Positions 34,727 to 45,500 are shown, numbered from the stretch's first letter. The stretch is DNA of 64,000 nt from Qipengyuania nanhaisediminis (GCF_900115585.1 NZ_FOWZ01000001.1:701181-765180), one strand, 5' to 3'. The notes: generated from the letters alone by a model not told the origin. A program made the numbers and translations.

Positions 34727-37557
34727 TGTGCTGCGTCCCAGCTCTTGCCGGTGCCGATTTCGACACCGAGAGGCACGTCGAGCGTAACGGCTGGCCGGGC
34801 CGCGCTGGACATCACTTCTTCGATCACCTCGGACGCCTTGGCGACATCGCCTTCAGGCAATTCGAAGACGAGTTCGTCATGCACCTGAAGCAGCATTTTG
34901 ACCTTCTCCAATCCCGCGTCGGCCAAGGCATCTTCCATGCGGATCATCGCGCGTTTGATGATATCCGCGCTGGTCCCCTGGATCGGAGCGTTGATGGCCG
35001 CTCGCTCGCTTCCTTGCCGTTCCGCCTGGTTCTTTGAGCCGATCCGGGGAAACCACGTCTTGCGACCGAAAAGCGTTTCTGAATATCCTCGCTCCCGTAC
35101 CGTCTCGAGGGTTTCCATGATGTAACGTTGGATGCCCGGGAAACGCTGGAAATAGGTATCGATCATGTCCTGCGCTTCGTCGGGTTCGACGCCGAGGCGG
35201 CCGGCCAGCCCCCAGCGCGAAATGCCGTAAAGGATCGCGAAATTGATCGTCTTTGCCCGTGCGCGGGTGTCGCGCGTCACTTCACCGAACATCTCGGTTG
35301 CGGTGCGGGCGTGGATGTCTTCGCCATTGGCGAAAGCATCCTTGAGCGGACCGACATCGGCCATGTGCGCAGCAAGGCGAAGTTCGATCTGCGAATAGTC
35401 GGCGGCGAGCAGGACGTTGCCTTCCTCAGCCACGAAAGCTTCGCGGATCTGGCGGCCGATCGCCGTGCGGATCGGAATGTTCTGCAGGTTCGGATCGGTC
35501 GATGACAGGCGCCCGGTCTGCGCGCCGACCAGGCTATAGCTGGTATGGACGCGGCCGGTCTTCGGATTGATCGCTTCCTGAAGAGCATCGGTGTAGGTCG
35601 ACTTGAGCTTGGTGAGCTGCCGCCATTCGAGCACCTTGTCGGCAATCTTGGCGCCTTCGCCCGACAGCCGCTCCAGCACCGACTGATCCGTCGAATACTG
35701 GCCGCTCTTGCCCTTTTTGCCGCCCTTGTATCCTAGGGTATCGAACAGCACGTCGCCCAGTTGCTTGGGACTGCCGACGGTAAACTCCTTGCCCGCAAGC
35801 TCGTGAATCTCGCCTTCCAGTCGCCCGGTTTCGGTCGCAAATTCCTGCGACAGTCCGGCGAGCCGCGCGCGGTCTACCTTGATACCGCGCTGTTCCATGC
35901 GCGCGACGACCGGCACGAGCGGGCGATCGACCCGCTCGTAAATCGCCGTGCCGCCCTCCTGCGGGAGGCGGCGCTTGAGGTGCTGGTAAAGGCGCCACGT
36001 TACATCGGCATCCTCGGCTGCATATTCGGTCGCCTTGTCGAGCGGAACCTCGCCGAAGGGGATCGCTTTCTTGCCCGTGCCGCAGACTTCCTTGAACGTG
36101 AGGCAGGTGTGCGAAAGGTGGCGATCCGCCAATTCGTCCATGCCGTGACCACCGCCGATCCCGTCGAGCCCGCGACCGGCATCGAGATCGAAGCTGATGA
36201 CCATGGTATCTTCGACCGGCGATACGGCAACGTCGTATCGCGAAAGGACGTTGAGGTCGTATTTGCCGTTGTGCAGGACCTTGATGACCGCATCCGACGC
36301 GAGCAGGGGTCGCAGCGCGTCCAGCGCTTCGTCGAGACCGATCTGGTCTGGCTTCTCGGCAAACATATCCGATCCGCCATGGGCGAGCGGGATATAGCAC
36401 GCCTCGTTCGGGCCGATCGCAAGGCTGATGCCGACGAGATCGGCGGCCATGCTGTCGAGCGCGCTGGTTTCCGTATCGACTGCCAGCAGGCGAGCCTTCT
36501 GGGCGCGGGCGATCCAGTCCTCGAGCCGGTCGAGCGACTGCACGCACTCATAGGTCGACCGGTCGACAGCAGGCATCTCGGGCAGCGGCTGGACGGAACC
36601 TTCGGGCGCCGACGCGGCTCCGGCAGTTTCCTGCTTGGCGGGATTGAGATCATTCGACTTGCCCGGGCTCCCGCTACCGGCTTCTAGGCGGCGCAAGAGG
36701 CTGGTGAAGCCGTGCTTTTCGAGGAAAGCGGCAAGCGGCTCGCTCGGCACGCCGTCGAGCTTCATGTCGTCAAGCTCGACTGGAAGACCGCAGTCTTCCT
36801 TAAGCGTCACAAGCACGCGGCTGAGTTCGGCATCCTCGCGATGCTCGATCAGGCGTTCCTTGAGCTTGCTTTTCTTCATGTCTTCGGCAGCATCGAGCGC
36901 GGACGTCAGGTCGCCGTGTTCGGCGATCAGCTTGCTGGCGGTCTTGGGGCCGACCCCGAAGATGCCAGGGATGTTGTCGACCGAGTCACCCATCAACGCG
37001 AGGACATCGCCGACCTTCTCGGGGCGAACGCCGAACTTCTCCTCGACTTCCTCGATATAGATGCGGGCGTTCTTCATCGTATCGAGCATGTCGATCCTCG
37101 CCCCGTTTTCTTCGCCGACAAGCTGCATGAGGTCCTTGTCGGAGGAAACGATGGTGACGTCCCACCCCTGGGCCTGCGCGGCGCGGGCGTAGGAAGCGAT
37201 CATGTCGTCCGCCTCGACATCCGGTTCTTCGATGCAGGGCAAGGAGAACGCACGGGTCGCATCGCGGATCAGCGGGAATTGCGGAACGAGGTCTTCCGGC
37301 GGATCGGGCCGGTTGGCCTTGTACTGGTCGTAAATTTCGTTGCGGAAGGAATGACTCGACTTGTCGAGCACCACCGCAAGGTGGGTGGGGCCGTCTGCCT
37401 TGTCGAGATCTTCGGCCAGCTTCCACAGCATGGTCGTGTAGCCGTAAACTGCGCCGACCGGGGTGCCTTCCGGATCGGTCAGGGGAGGCAAGCGGTGGTA
37501 CGCCCTGAATATGTAGGCGGATCCGTCGACAAGATAGAGGTGGTTTTTATCGGCCAT
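34723..37557 (-). CDS. polA: DNA polymerase I
   Basis: Pol I fills gaps in repair and Okazaki fragment processing. The 944-residue protein has all three domains: 5'-3' exonuclease (about 1-290, LVDGSAYIFRAYHRLPPL), an intact 3'-5' proofreading exonuclease (DTETS, HNGKYDLNVL and YAAEDADVTWRLY, i.e. all DEDDy acids) and polymerase (motif A DYSQIELRLAAH, motif B RAKTINFAILYGIS, motif C QVHDELVFE). The frame is open to 37704, but the ATG at 37557 gives the normal start MADKNHLYLVDG. It is first in a packed unit polA-histidine kinase-mscS. Confidence 0.97.
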   Translation of the reverse strand: MADKNHLYLVDGSAYIFRAYHRLPPLTDPEGTPVGAVYGYTTMLWKLAEDLDKADGPTHLAVVLDKSSHSFRNEIYDQYKANRPDPPEDLVPQFPLIRDATRAFSLPCIEEPDVEADDMIASYARAAQAQGWDVTIVSSDKDLMQLVGEENGARIDMLDTMKNARIYIEEVEEKFGVRPEKVGDVLALMGDSVDNIPGIFGVGPKTASKLIAEHGDLTSALDAAEDMKKSKLKERLIEHREDAELSRVLVTLKEDCGLPVELDDMKLDGVPSEPLAAFLEKHGFTSLLRRLEAGSGSPGKSNDLNPAKQETAGAASAPEGSVQPLPEMPAVDRSTYECVQSLDRLEDWIARAQKARLLAVDTETSALDSMAADLVGISLAIGPNEACYIPLAHGGSDMFAEKPDQIGLDEALDALRPLLASDAVIKVLHNGKYDLNVLSRYDVAVSPVEDTMVISFDLDAGRGLDGIGGGHGMDELADRHLSHTCLTFKEVCGTGKKAIPFGEVPLDKATEYAAEDADVTWRLYQHLKRRLPQEGGTAIYERVDRPLVPVVARMEQRGIKVDRARLAGLSQEFATETGRLEGEIHELAGKEFTVGSPKQLGDVLFDTLGYKGGKKGKSGQYSTDQSVLERLSGEGAKIADKVLEWRQLTKLKSTYTDALQEAINPKTGRVHTSYSLVGAQTGRLSSTDPNLQNIPIRTAIGRQIREAFVAEEGNVLLAADYSQIELRLAAHMADVGPLKDAFANGEDIHARTATEMFGEVTRDTRARAKTINFAILYGISRWGLAGRLGVEPDEAQDMIDTYFQRFPGIQRYIMETLETVRERGYSETLFGRKTWFPRIGSKNQAERQGSERAAINAPIQGTSADIIKRAMIRMEDALADAGLEKVKMLLQVHDELVFELPEGDVAKASEVIEEVMSSAARPAVTLDVPLGVEIGTGKSWDAAH

Positions 37558-37800
37558 TGCAACGGTGACTAGCAGCGAGTCGACACTTTGGGGAGCGCAA
37601 AGCACACGAAAAAATGTGGCCGGGAAGTGGCGGAAATCCGGCAAATCGATGGCAAATCGGGCATGAATGTGGCGAATTCGCTTGCAGCGCCACAATCCCG
37701 CCATTATTTAGACACTGTGAGGCCCGAATTCGGACCTTGCGTCGGGGGACGGAATACCGATTCCCCGGCCCATAAACTCGCTGTTTAAGGAATTATCTTT

Positions 37801-38052
37801 ATGCGTAAGATCGCTCTTTTCGCTGCTGCTTCGGCTGCTGCTCTCTCGCTCGCTGCTTGCTCGGAAGCTACCGAAGACGCAGCTGCTGACACCGCTGACT
37901 CGGCTGCTGCAGACGCAGAAGCAAACATGGAAGCCGCTGGCGAATCCATGGAAGCAGCTGGTGAAGAAGTTGCTGCTGAAGCTGACGCAGCTGCTGCTGA
38001 AGTCGAAGCTGAAGTCGAAGGCGAAACCGAAGCTGAAGCTGCTGCTGACTAA
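37801..38052 (+). CDS. Small Ala/Glu-rich lipoprotein
   Basis: The 83-residue product has a lipobox LAAC (cysteine C20), and the mature part is built almost only of Ala, Glu, Asp and a few Thr/Ser/Gly/Val in loosely repeated units (EAAGESMEAAGEEV, EAEVEGETEAEAAAD), so it should form a long acidic helix or coiled coil. Codon use is striking: GCT, GCA and GAA dominate while neighbours prefer GCC/GCG, a sign of strong expression or repeat expansion. A strong terminator follows and a 243-bp leader precedes. Function unknown; similar small lipoproteins are seen in sphingomonads. Confidence 0.8.
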   Translation: MRKIALFAAASAAALSLAACSEATEDAAADTADSAAADAEANMEAAGESMEAAGEEVAAEADAAAAEVEAEVEGETEAEAAAD

Positions 38053-38087
38053 TCCAGCACGCTTCGCCGGTTAACCGACGAAACAAG

Positions 38088-38118
38088 AAGGGCGGTGCCG
38101 CAAGGCGCCGCCCTTTTT
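38088..38118 (+). terminator. Rho-independent terminator of the small lipoprotein gene
   Basis: GGGCGGTGCC-GCAA-GGCGCCGCCC followed by TTTTT, about 35 bases after the stop. A monocistronic gene with its own strong terminator is consistent with high expression. Confidence 0.88.
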
Positions 38119-38152
38119 CGTGTCCGCTCGCTTTTCGATGCCCGTGAGGGGA

Positions 38153-39181
38153 TTAGCCGCCGTTGTGTTCCGCGTTGGTCCACACGCGCTTGCGCTGGCC
38201 GCTCTGGGCGGAATACCCATCGTGCAGGGCGCGGGCGATCTGTGCGATCTTCGCTTCGCGATTGAGGCGCGAGCCCTGGCCGGTCACATAGATGGCGACC
38301 GCGACGGCGCGTCCATCCGGGGTCTCGAGAATGCCGACGTCGCTCGAAGTGTTGTTCAGCGAACCCGTCTTGTGGCTTACCTTCACGCTGGCGGGCATGA
38401 GGGCCGGAATACGGCGCTTCCCTGTCCGCGTACGGCTCATAGCGCCCAGTAGAACGCGACGGCTTTCTGACGACAGGTACTTGCCCTGGTAGAGGCCGGT
38501 CAGGAGTTCGAGCATCGCCTTGGGGGTCGCGGCATCGCGCGGGTCGATATGCTGGGCCGGGTCATATTCGCCATCGTCGCGCACGAGGGTGGCGATGTCC
38601 CGATCGATGCTGAATTCATCGATACCCTGCCTGCGCATCCAGTCATTGACCGCCTCAGGTCCGCCCACAACACGCAGCAGCGCGTCGGTTGCCGGGTTGC
38701 TGGAACGGGTGATCATGATTTCGATCAGGTCGATCGCCTTCATGTACTGGCCTTCGTAGACCGGTGCACGGGGGCTGGAGAATTTCGCGGAGCGGCGCGG
38801 AAGCAGCAGCGGAAACTCGCTGGTCAGGCTCCATTTGCCCTTCTCGACGCCTTCGAGGAACGTCGCCGCCACGGCGATCTTGCTGGTACTCGCCATCGGG
38901 AAAAGCTGGTCGCCCAGGACCGAAACCGTCTTGCCGGTCGACAAGTCGACTGCGGCAACACCAATACGGCCCTTCGAACCATCGGCGAGTTCCGCAATGG
39001 TCTGCTCGAGCGCGTTTTCGTAAATTGCCTCGAACGTCTGCGGCGCGCGCTCTTGCGTGCCGAGCATCTGGTCGAACTGCGCCTGGTAGGTGGTGGTTTG
39101 CGCATTTGCGCCAGTTGCCGCACCGACTGCCAGAGCCGCCGTAACAAGTATCTTGCCTAGTTTCCTCATCCGCATGTCCAT
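38153..39181 (-). CDS. Class A beta-lactamase-like serine hydrolase lacking Glu166
   Basis: The 342-residue secreted protein (signal peptide ending near GANAQ, residue 28) has the class A penicillin-interacting motifs: S98-T-S-K101 (SxxK), SSN at the SDN position (RSSNPATDALL), the RDAATPKAM helix start equivalent to RDTTxPxAM, and HKTGSLN (KTG). In the omega loop, however, the TEM RLDRWEPELN is replaced by SIDRDIATLV with a six-residue insertion, so the deacylating Glu166 and Asn170 are not there. It may therefore be a slow or non-lactamase acyl enzyme (peptidoglycan peptidase-like). Start codon could also be 39175 or 39169. Confidence 0.88.
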   Translation of the reverse strand: MDMRMRKLGKILVTAALAVGAATGANAQTTTYQAQFDQMLGTQERAPQTFEAIYENALEQTIAELADGSKGRIGVAAVDLSTGKTVSVLGDQLFPMASTSKIAVAATFLEGVEKGKWSLTSEFPLLLPRRSAKFSSPRAPVYEGQYMKAIDLIEIMITRSSNPATDALLRVVGGPEAVNDWMRRQGIDEFSIDRDIATLVRDDGEYDPAQHIDPRDAATPKAMLELLTGLYQGKYLSSESRRVLLGAMSRTRTGKRRIPALMPASVKVSHKTGSLNNTSSDVGILETPDGRAVAVAIYVTGQGSRLNREAKIAQIARALHDGYSAQSGQRKRVWTNAEHNGG

Positions 39182-39238
39182 CTGTGTAGCAAGTCCTTGG
39201 TTAGGCGTTGCTTAACGAAACCTGCGGCCGAAACGCAA

Positions 39239-39271
39239 GCGCCCGCGCGACAGAATGTGTCGCGCGGGCGC
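39239..39271 (-). terminator. GC-rich hairpin after the host-attachment family gene
   Basis: GCGCCCGCGCGAC-AGAATGT-GTCGCGCGGGCGC has perfect 13-bp arms, about 30 bases past the stop of the gene ending at 39302. The downstream minus-strand sequence (TTGCGTTTCGG) is only moderately T-rich, so it is a likely but not textbook terminator. Confidence 0.6.
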
Positions 39272-39301
39272 TCGTTGCTTTCGATCGGGTGGTTCTCGAC
39301 G

Positions 39302-39709
39302 TTATGAAGCCGCAATAACCTTCTCGATCTGCTCGGTCGTTTCGCCGGTCACGGTCTTGTTGATTTCGCCGACCAGGCGCTTTTCGAGTTCGCTGTGATA
39401 GTGGCGTCGCATTTCGCCCAGCGTCTTGGGATCGGCAATCACCAGCACGTCGGTGATCTCTCCGGAAATCGCCTTGGCATTGAGCCATTCCGCTGCGGCT
39501 GCGCCATGGGCCAGTTCATTGAGATCGGTAGCGCCGGTGCGCTGGCCCATATCGTCCTGGTGGCGCACTCCCGCGCTGAAATTGCTCGGGTTCAGGTTCG
39601 GTTTCGAGGCGTCGCCGAGCTTGGGCTCGAACGGCTTGCCGGTGTTCCTCATGATCGTGAAGCTTTCGCCGTCTACGATTGCGACATGCGCCTTGTGGGG
39701 CACTTTCAT
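39302..39709 (-). CDS. Host-attachment family protein (PF10116-like)
   Basis: The 135-residue soluble protein matches the 'protein required for attachment to host cells' family: N-terminal HKAHVAIVDGESFTIMRNTGKP, the ARALADWLN-like AAAAEWLNAKAISGEITDVLVIADPKTLGEMRRHYH, and a C-terminal KTVTGETTEQIEKVI. The fold resembles a class 1 release factor/Pelota middle domain in related proteins; despite its name the molecular role is not settled. It has no signal peptide. It is a stand-alone gene with a good upstream GAGGAGAAACCG ribosome site. Confidence 0.88.
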   Translation of the reverse strand: MKVPHKAHVAIVDGESFTIMRNTGKPFEPKLGDASKPNLNPSNFSAGVRHQDDMGQRTGATDLNELAHGAAAAEWLNAKAISGEITDVLVIADPKTLGEMRRHYHSELEKRLVGEINKTVTGETTEQIEKVIAAS

Positions 39710-39915
39710 CGGTTTCTCCTCGGATGCTTTTTAGGTTCCCTCCCTACCAACGAGCCAGCGTCCGATTTGGTCCGCCAAGCACCGATCATTTGCGCACTTC
39801 GCCGGACTGCCGACGATGATCGACCAGCGACTTGTGCCCGCGGCCTTTGCGCTTGACCCGCCCGGCGCGGTCGGGACTATGCGCGCCAAGGGTTTGGGAT
39901 TCGCAGAGGACTGAC

Positions 39916-42108
39916 ATGAAAACGACACTTCGCACCATGGTTGCGGGCATGCTGCTCACGACTTCGCACGCAGCACTGGCGCAGGAAGTGCCGATCGTTC
40001 TGCCCGGTGCGCCGGGCGAAGCACCGCGCGTAATCGACCGTGAAGAAGCGATTGCGCTTGCAGATATCTCCTACTCGCCTGGCGATGTCGTGTTCATGCA
40101 GGGCATGATCACCCACCACCGGCAAGCGGTCCAGATGGCGGAACTTGCACCGGATCGCACCAGCAACGATGCGGTGAGCAAGATCGCCGCCGGTATCCTC
40201 GCCACGCAGAAGGACGAAATCGCCTTCATGACCGAGTGGCTGGAAGCGCGCGGCGAAGCGGTTGCGATGGACCATTCCATGCACGCAGGTCACGCGGGCC
40301 ATTCGATCATGAAGGGCATGGCGACGCCTGCTCAAATGGCTGAACTCGCGGCATCCAGCGGAACGGATTTCGACCGCCAGTTCCTGCGCCTGATGATCGA
40401 GCATCACAAGGGCGCGCTCACCATGGTCAAGACCCTGCATGAGGCCCCGGGCAGCGCCTACGAGCCAGTGATGTTCGAGTTCACCAATGACGTGGTCAGC
40501 GACCAGCAGGCCGAGATCGACCGTATGAACGCGCTGCTCGCCCAGCTGTCCAGCGATCCGCGAGCGACACTGACCGCCGGCCTGCGCGACGCGGGCGAGG
40601 CAATCTCCGGCCTGCGCCTCGTTGCGGCCCAGCCCAAGCCCGCGGGTTTCTTCGACCCCAAGAATCCGGCGCAATTGCAGCCGCTGATCGAAAAGGACGA
40701 TGACGAGAAGAAGGCCAAGAAGGACGGCGACGAGGAAGAGGATGAGCCCCAGTTCGGCAAGCGCGGCTCGCTGCTGGACTTCGCCAATACCGACATGGCC
40801 TTCTCAGGCGACCTCCTGGTGGCAGGCAGCTATCACGGCTTCAACGCTTACCGACTTGGCGATGACGGCGTGCCCCAGCTTGTCAGTTCCACGGTTTGCC
40901 CTGGTGGGCAGGGTGACGTTTCCATCGTCGGCGATCTTCTGGTCATGAGCGTTCAGGACAGCCGCGCCCGCGTCGATTGCGGCCTCCAGGGTGTCGATGG
41001 AAAAGTAAGCGAAGACCGTTTCCGCGGTATCCGCATCTTCGACATTTCGGACATCACGCGGCCCCGCCAGGTCGGGCTGGTCCAGACTTGTCGCGGCAGT
41101 CACACACATTCGATCGTCTCTGCGGATGACGAGACAATCGTCCTCTACAATTCGGGCACATCCTATGTCCGTGATGACGAGGAGCTGGCCGGATGCTTCG
41201 ATACCGCCGGTGACGAGACCGCTCTGTTCAGCATCGACGTGATCGAAATCCCGGTCGCCAATCCTTCGGCGGCCCGCATCGTCGATAGCCCGCGCGTCTT
41301 CGCGACCGATGGGCAAATTGCTGGCCTGTGGCGTGGCGGCAATCACGGCGAAGGCACGCAGGAAACGAATGTGACCAACCAGTGTCACGACATTACGGTG
41401 TTCCCGGCCAAGAATCTCGCCGCCGGTGCCTGCTCGGGCAATGGCATCATCATGGACATTTCCGATCCGCGTAAACCGGTCCGGATCGCCGACGTCACCG
41501 ACAAGGGCTTCGCTTATTGGCACTCCGCCACTTTCAGCAATGATGGCACCACGGTCCTCTTCACCGACGAGTGGGGCGGGGGCGGCCGTCCGCGCTGCCA
41601 GGCAGGCGATCCGATGGATTGGGGCGCCAACGCATTCTATGCACTTGAGGACAGCAAGCTGGAATATCGCGGCACCTACAAACTGCCCGCACCGCAGAGC
41701 GACAAGGAAAATTGCGTCGCGCACAACGGCTCGATCATTCCGGTCCCGGGCCGCGATATTTTCGTGCAGGCCTGGTACCAGGGCGGCATTTCGGTGATCG
41801 ATTTCACCGATGCGGCGAACCCGTTCGAGATCGCTTATTTCGACCGCGGACCGATCGACGAGGACCAGTTGGTCACCGGCGGTTACTGGTCGGCCTACTG
41901 GTATAAAGGACGTATCTACGCGACCGAAATTACCCGCGGGCTCGACATCTTCGCGCTCGAGCCGAGCGAGTTCCTCACGGCAGAGGAGATCGCGGCGGCG
42001 GAAGCGGCGCAGTTCGAGGGCGAACTGTTCAACCCGCAAACGCAGACTCAGGTCACCTGGCCCGACGAGGTGGTCCGGGCAGCAGAGGAGAGCCGCAAGG
42101 GGGGCTGA
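39916..42108 (+). CDS. Secreted DUF305-LVIVD repeat fusion protein
   Basis: The 730-residue protein (ATG at 39916; upstream frame to 39832 is non-coding-like) has a signal peptide ending near ALAQ. Residues about 40-225 form a DUF305 domain of ferritin-like type with two HH motifs (QGMITHHRQAVQMAELA and MIEHHKGALTM) plus a His/Met-rich loop MDHSMHAGHAGHS suited to copper binding. After an acidic Lys/Glu/Asp linker (DDDEKKAKKDGDEEEDE) residues about 270-715 are LVIVD-type beta-propeller repeats (FRGIRIFDISDITRPRQVG, GISVIDFTDAANPFEIAYF). It is likely periplasmic or surface located. Ligand unknown; metal binding is inference from the His/Met motifs. Confidence 0.87.
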   Translation: MKTTLRTMVAGMLLTTSHAALAQEVPIVLPGAPGEAPRVIDREEAIALADISYSPGDVVFMQGMITHHRQAVQMAELAPDRTSNDAVSKIAAGILATQKDEIAFMTEWLEARGEAVAMDHSMHAGHAGHSIMKGMATPAQMAELAASSGTDFDRQFLRLMIEHHKGALTMVKTLHEAPGSAYEPVMFEFTNDVVSDQQAEIDRMNALLAQLSSDPRATLTAGLRDAGEAISGLRLVAAQPKPAGFFDPKNPAQLQPLIEKDDDEKKAKKDGDEEEDEPQFGKRGSLLDFANTDMAFSGDLLVAGSYHGFNAYRLGDDGVPQLVSSTVCPGGQGDVSIVGDLLVMSVQDSRARVDCGLQGVDGKVSEDRFRGIRIFDISDITRPRQVGLVQTCRGSHTHSIVSADDETIVLYNSGTSYVRDDEELAGCFDTAGDETALFSIDVIEIPVANPSAARIVDSPRVFATDGQIAGLWRGGNHGEGTQETNVTNQCHDITVFPAKNLAAGACSGNGIIMDISDPRKPVRIADVTDKGFAYWHSATFSNDGTTVLFTDEWGGGGRPRCQAGDPMDWGANAFYALEDSKLEYRGTYKLPAPQSDKENCVAHNGSIIPVPGRDIFVQAWYQGGISVIDFTDAANPFEIAYFDRGPIDEDQLVTGGYWSAYWYKGRIYATEITRGLDIFALEPSEFLTAEEIAAAEAAQFEGELFNPQTQTQVTWPDEVVRAAEESRKGG

Positions 42109-42186
42109 TCGCCCCCAGAAGCGGAACAATCGCGGAGCGCCGAGGTATAGACCCCGAGCCATTTTTGAGGCTGTGGGGGAATATCT

Positions 42187-43212
42187 TTGAAAAATCTGAG
42201 CCTTGCCGGGAAAGCAATCCTCGCATTTCTCGCGCTTTTCCTGATCCTGTCGCTGGTGTCGCTTTACGATACCAACCGCGGCGCTGTCCGCATGCTCGAC
42301 TTCCTGCGTGAGCCGATGATGATGCTCGCCGGAATCTTGGGGATTGCTGCGATATTCGTTGCGCGGCCCCGATGGATCACGGCCTTGGTGCTGGCTTTCC
42401 TGACCATCGGCATCAACCTGTGGCGGCTCTGGCCTTACACGTTCCTCGCCTCGCCGCAGGTCGCTCTGCCGGACGAGGTAGACGGGATGAGCTGTGCCCG
42501 TGTGCTCGCCTTCAATGTGCTGCAATCGAACGATCAGTATGATCGCACGGCGCAACTGATCGATAGCGTCGACCCCGACATTCTCCTGCTGATGGAGACG
42601 AACGAGAAGTGGGTCGAAGAGCTTGCCCCGCAGCTGTCGCGCTATTCCTATCGCCTGGATATGCCGCTGGAGAATAAATACGGGATGGCATTCGCCACGA
42701 GGTTGCGGACCGATCGGGCCGAAATGGTGGCGAACACCAGTTCGAACACACCAACGCTCTACGCAACGCTTCGCATGGGCGACGGCGCGCGCTTCGAAGT
42801 GATCGGTCTGCATCCCAGGCCCCCGTTGCCGGGTGAATCTACCGCAACGCGCGATGCGAATATCGCCAGGGCGGGCGCGAAGACACCGGACGAGCTTGAG
42901 AATGTGTTGGCCATTGGTGATTCCAACGACGTGCCGTGGTCGGATACGACATCGCGCTTCGCCCGCGAGGGCGGCTATTTCGACCCTCGCGCCGGGCGCG
43001 GCAGCTACCCGACTTTCCCGGCCGACTATTCCTTCGTCGGTTGGCCGCTCGACCAGATCTTCGTGAAGAACGGCGTGAAGGTCGAAGAGCTGGAGATCGG
43101 CGAGGACGTGGGTTCCGATCACTTGCCGCTCATCGCCAAGGTCTGCGTCGACCCGAATTCGGCGGACGCCGATATCGAAGGAGCAACTGCCGCTGAGGCT
43201 GCCGAGAGCTGA
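42187..43212 (+). CDS. Membrane-anchored endonuclease/exonuclease/phosphatase-family protein
   Basis: The 341-residue protein has three N-terminal hydrophobic helices (about 8-28, 40-60 and 64-84) and a periplasmic EEP domain from about residue 100: VLAFNVLQSND, the metal-binding glutamate in LLLMETNEKW, VIGLHPRPPLPG, GDSNDVPWSD and the catalytic GSDHLPLIAKV. Proteins of this build hydrolyse phosphodiester or phosphomonoester bonds; the substrate here is unknown. It begins at a TTG preceded by GGGGGA, 78 bp after the LVIVD gene. Confidence 0.9.
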   Translation: MKNLSLAGKAILAFLALFLILSLVSLYDTNRGAVRMLDFLREPMMMLAGILGIAAIFVARPRWITALVLAFLTIGINLWRLWPYTFLASPQVALPDEVDGMSCARVLAFNVLQSNDQYDRTAQLIDSVDPDILLLMETNEKWVEELAPQLSRYSYRLDMPLENKYGMAFATRLRTDRAEMVANTSSNTPTLYATLRMGDGARFEVIGLHPRPPLPGESTATRDANIARAGAKTPDELENVLAIGDSNDVPWSDTTSRFAREGGYFDPRAGRGSYPTFPADYSFVGWPLDQIFVKNGVKVEELEIGEDVGSDHLPLIAKVCVDPNSADADIEGATAAEAAES

Positions 43213-43253
43213 TAGCCCCCGGTCGCCGGGGTCTAAGGCACGAACAAAAGAAA

Positions 43254-43285
43254 AAGGCCCGGCAGGATCGCTCCCGCCGGGCCTC
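43254..43285 (-). terminator. Rho-independent terminator of groEL
   Basis: GGCCCGGC ... GCCGGGCC arms; on the minus strand the stem is followed by TTTTTCTTTTG, about 30 bases after the groEL stop. The plus-strand side (TCTTCTT) could also help end the EEP gene transcript. Confidence 0.85.
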
Positions 43286-43314
43286 TTCTTAGCCTGTCGG
43301 CTGGTCGGTTAGGC

Positions 43315-44994
<1,680 letters not shown>

Positions 44995-45017
44995 TTAGAA
45001 AGCGGTAGGGTCGGCGA

Positions 45018-45305
45018 TCAGCCGATGATTCCCATGATGTCGCTTTCCTTCATGATCAGCAGGTCTTCGCCGTCGAGCTTGACCTCGGTGCCGGACCACT
45101 TGCCGAAGAGAACGCGGTCACCCGCCTTCACGTCGAGCGGGGTCACGGTGCCGTCTTCCGCCTTGGAACCGTTGCCAACGGCGACGACTTCGCCTTCGCT
45201 CGGCTTTTCCTTGGCGCTGTCGGGAATGATGATCCCGCCGGCGGTCTTTTCTTCTGCTTCGATGCGGCGCACGAGAACTCGGTCGTGCAACGGACGAAAT
45301 GCCAT
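45018..45305 (-). CDS. groS: Co-chaperonin GroES
   Basis: The 95-residue cap protein for GroEL. It reads [20 protein letters not shown] with the mobile loop [21 protein letters not shown] and the roof/dome region [33 protein letters not shown]. The frame is open to 45377 across the CIRCE element, but the ATG at 45305 is the family start. It is the first gene of groES-groEL, controlled by heat through HrcA. Confidence 0.98.
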   Translation of the reverse strand: MAFRPLHDRVLVRRIEAEEKTAGGIIIPDSAKEKPSEGEVVAVGNGSKAEDGTVTPLDVKAGDRVLFGKWSGTEVKLDGEDLLIMKESDIMGIIG

Positions 45306-45340
45306 GGTGATGACCTTTCTACTGAGAGTGAATACCTGAT

Positions 45341-45367
45341 TTGGCACTCCCACGTCGAGAGTGCCAG
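45341..45367 (-). promoter_or_regulatory. CIRCE operator (HrcA binding site) of groESL
   Basis: TTGGCACTC-N9-GAGTGCCAG is an inverted repeat with the exact CIRCE spacing and core (consensus TTAGCACTC-N9-GAGTGCTAA), 36 bases upstream of the groES ATG. hrcA itself is not in the window. Confidence 0.95.
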
Positions 45368-45500
45368 CGGGGCGCAAATGGGGATGCGCCGCGGCCGAGT
45401 CAACAGGTCGCGGAACGGAAATTTTCTAAATTTGGATCGACCGTGGGTGGTGCCAACAGGGGCCCGTCGCTTTCGCCGTTCAAGCGCGACGCCAGACCTC

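Noticed and set aside
40804..43122. 772-codon minus-strand frame across the LVIVD and EEP genes
   Set aside because: It covers two recognised plus-strand genes in antisense and has no domain.
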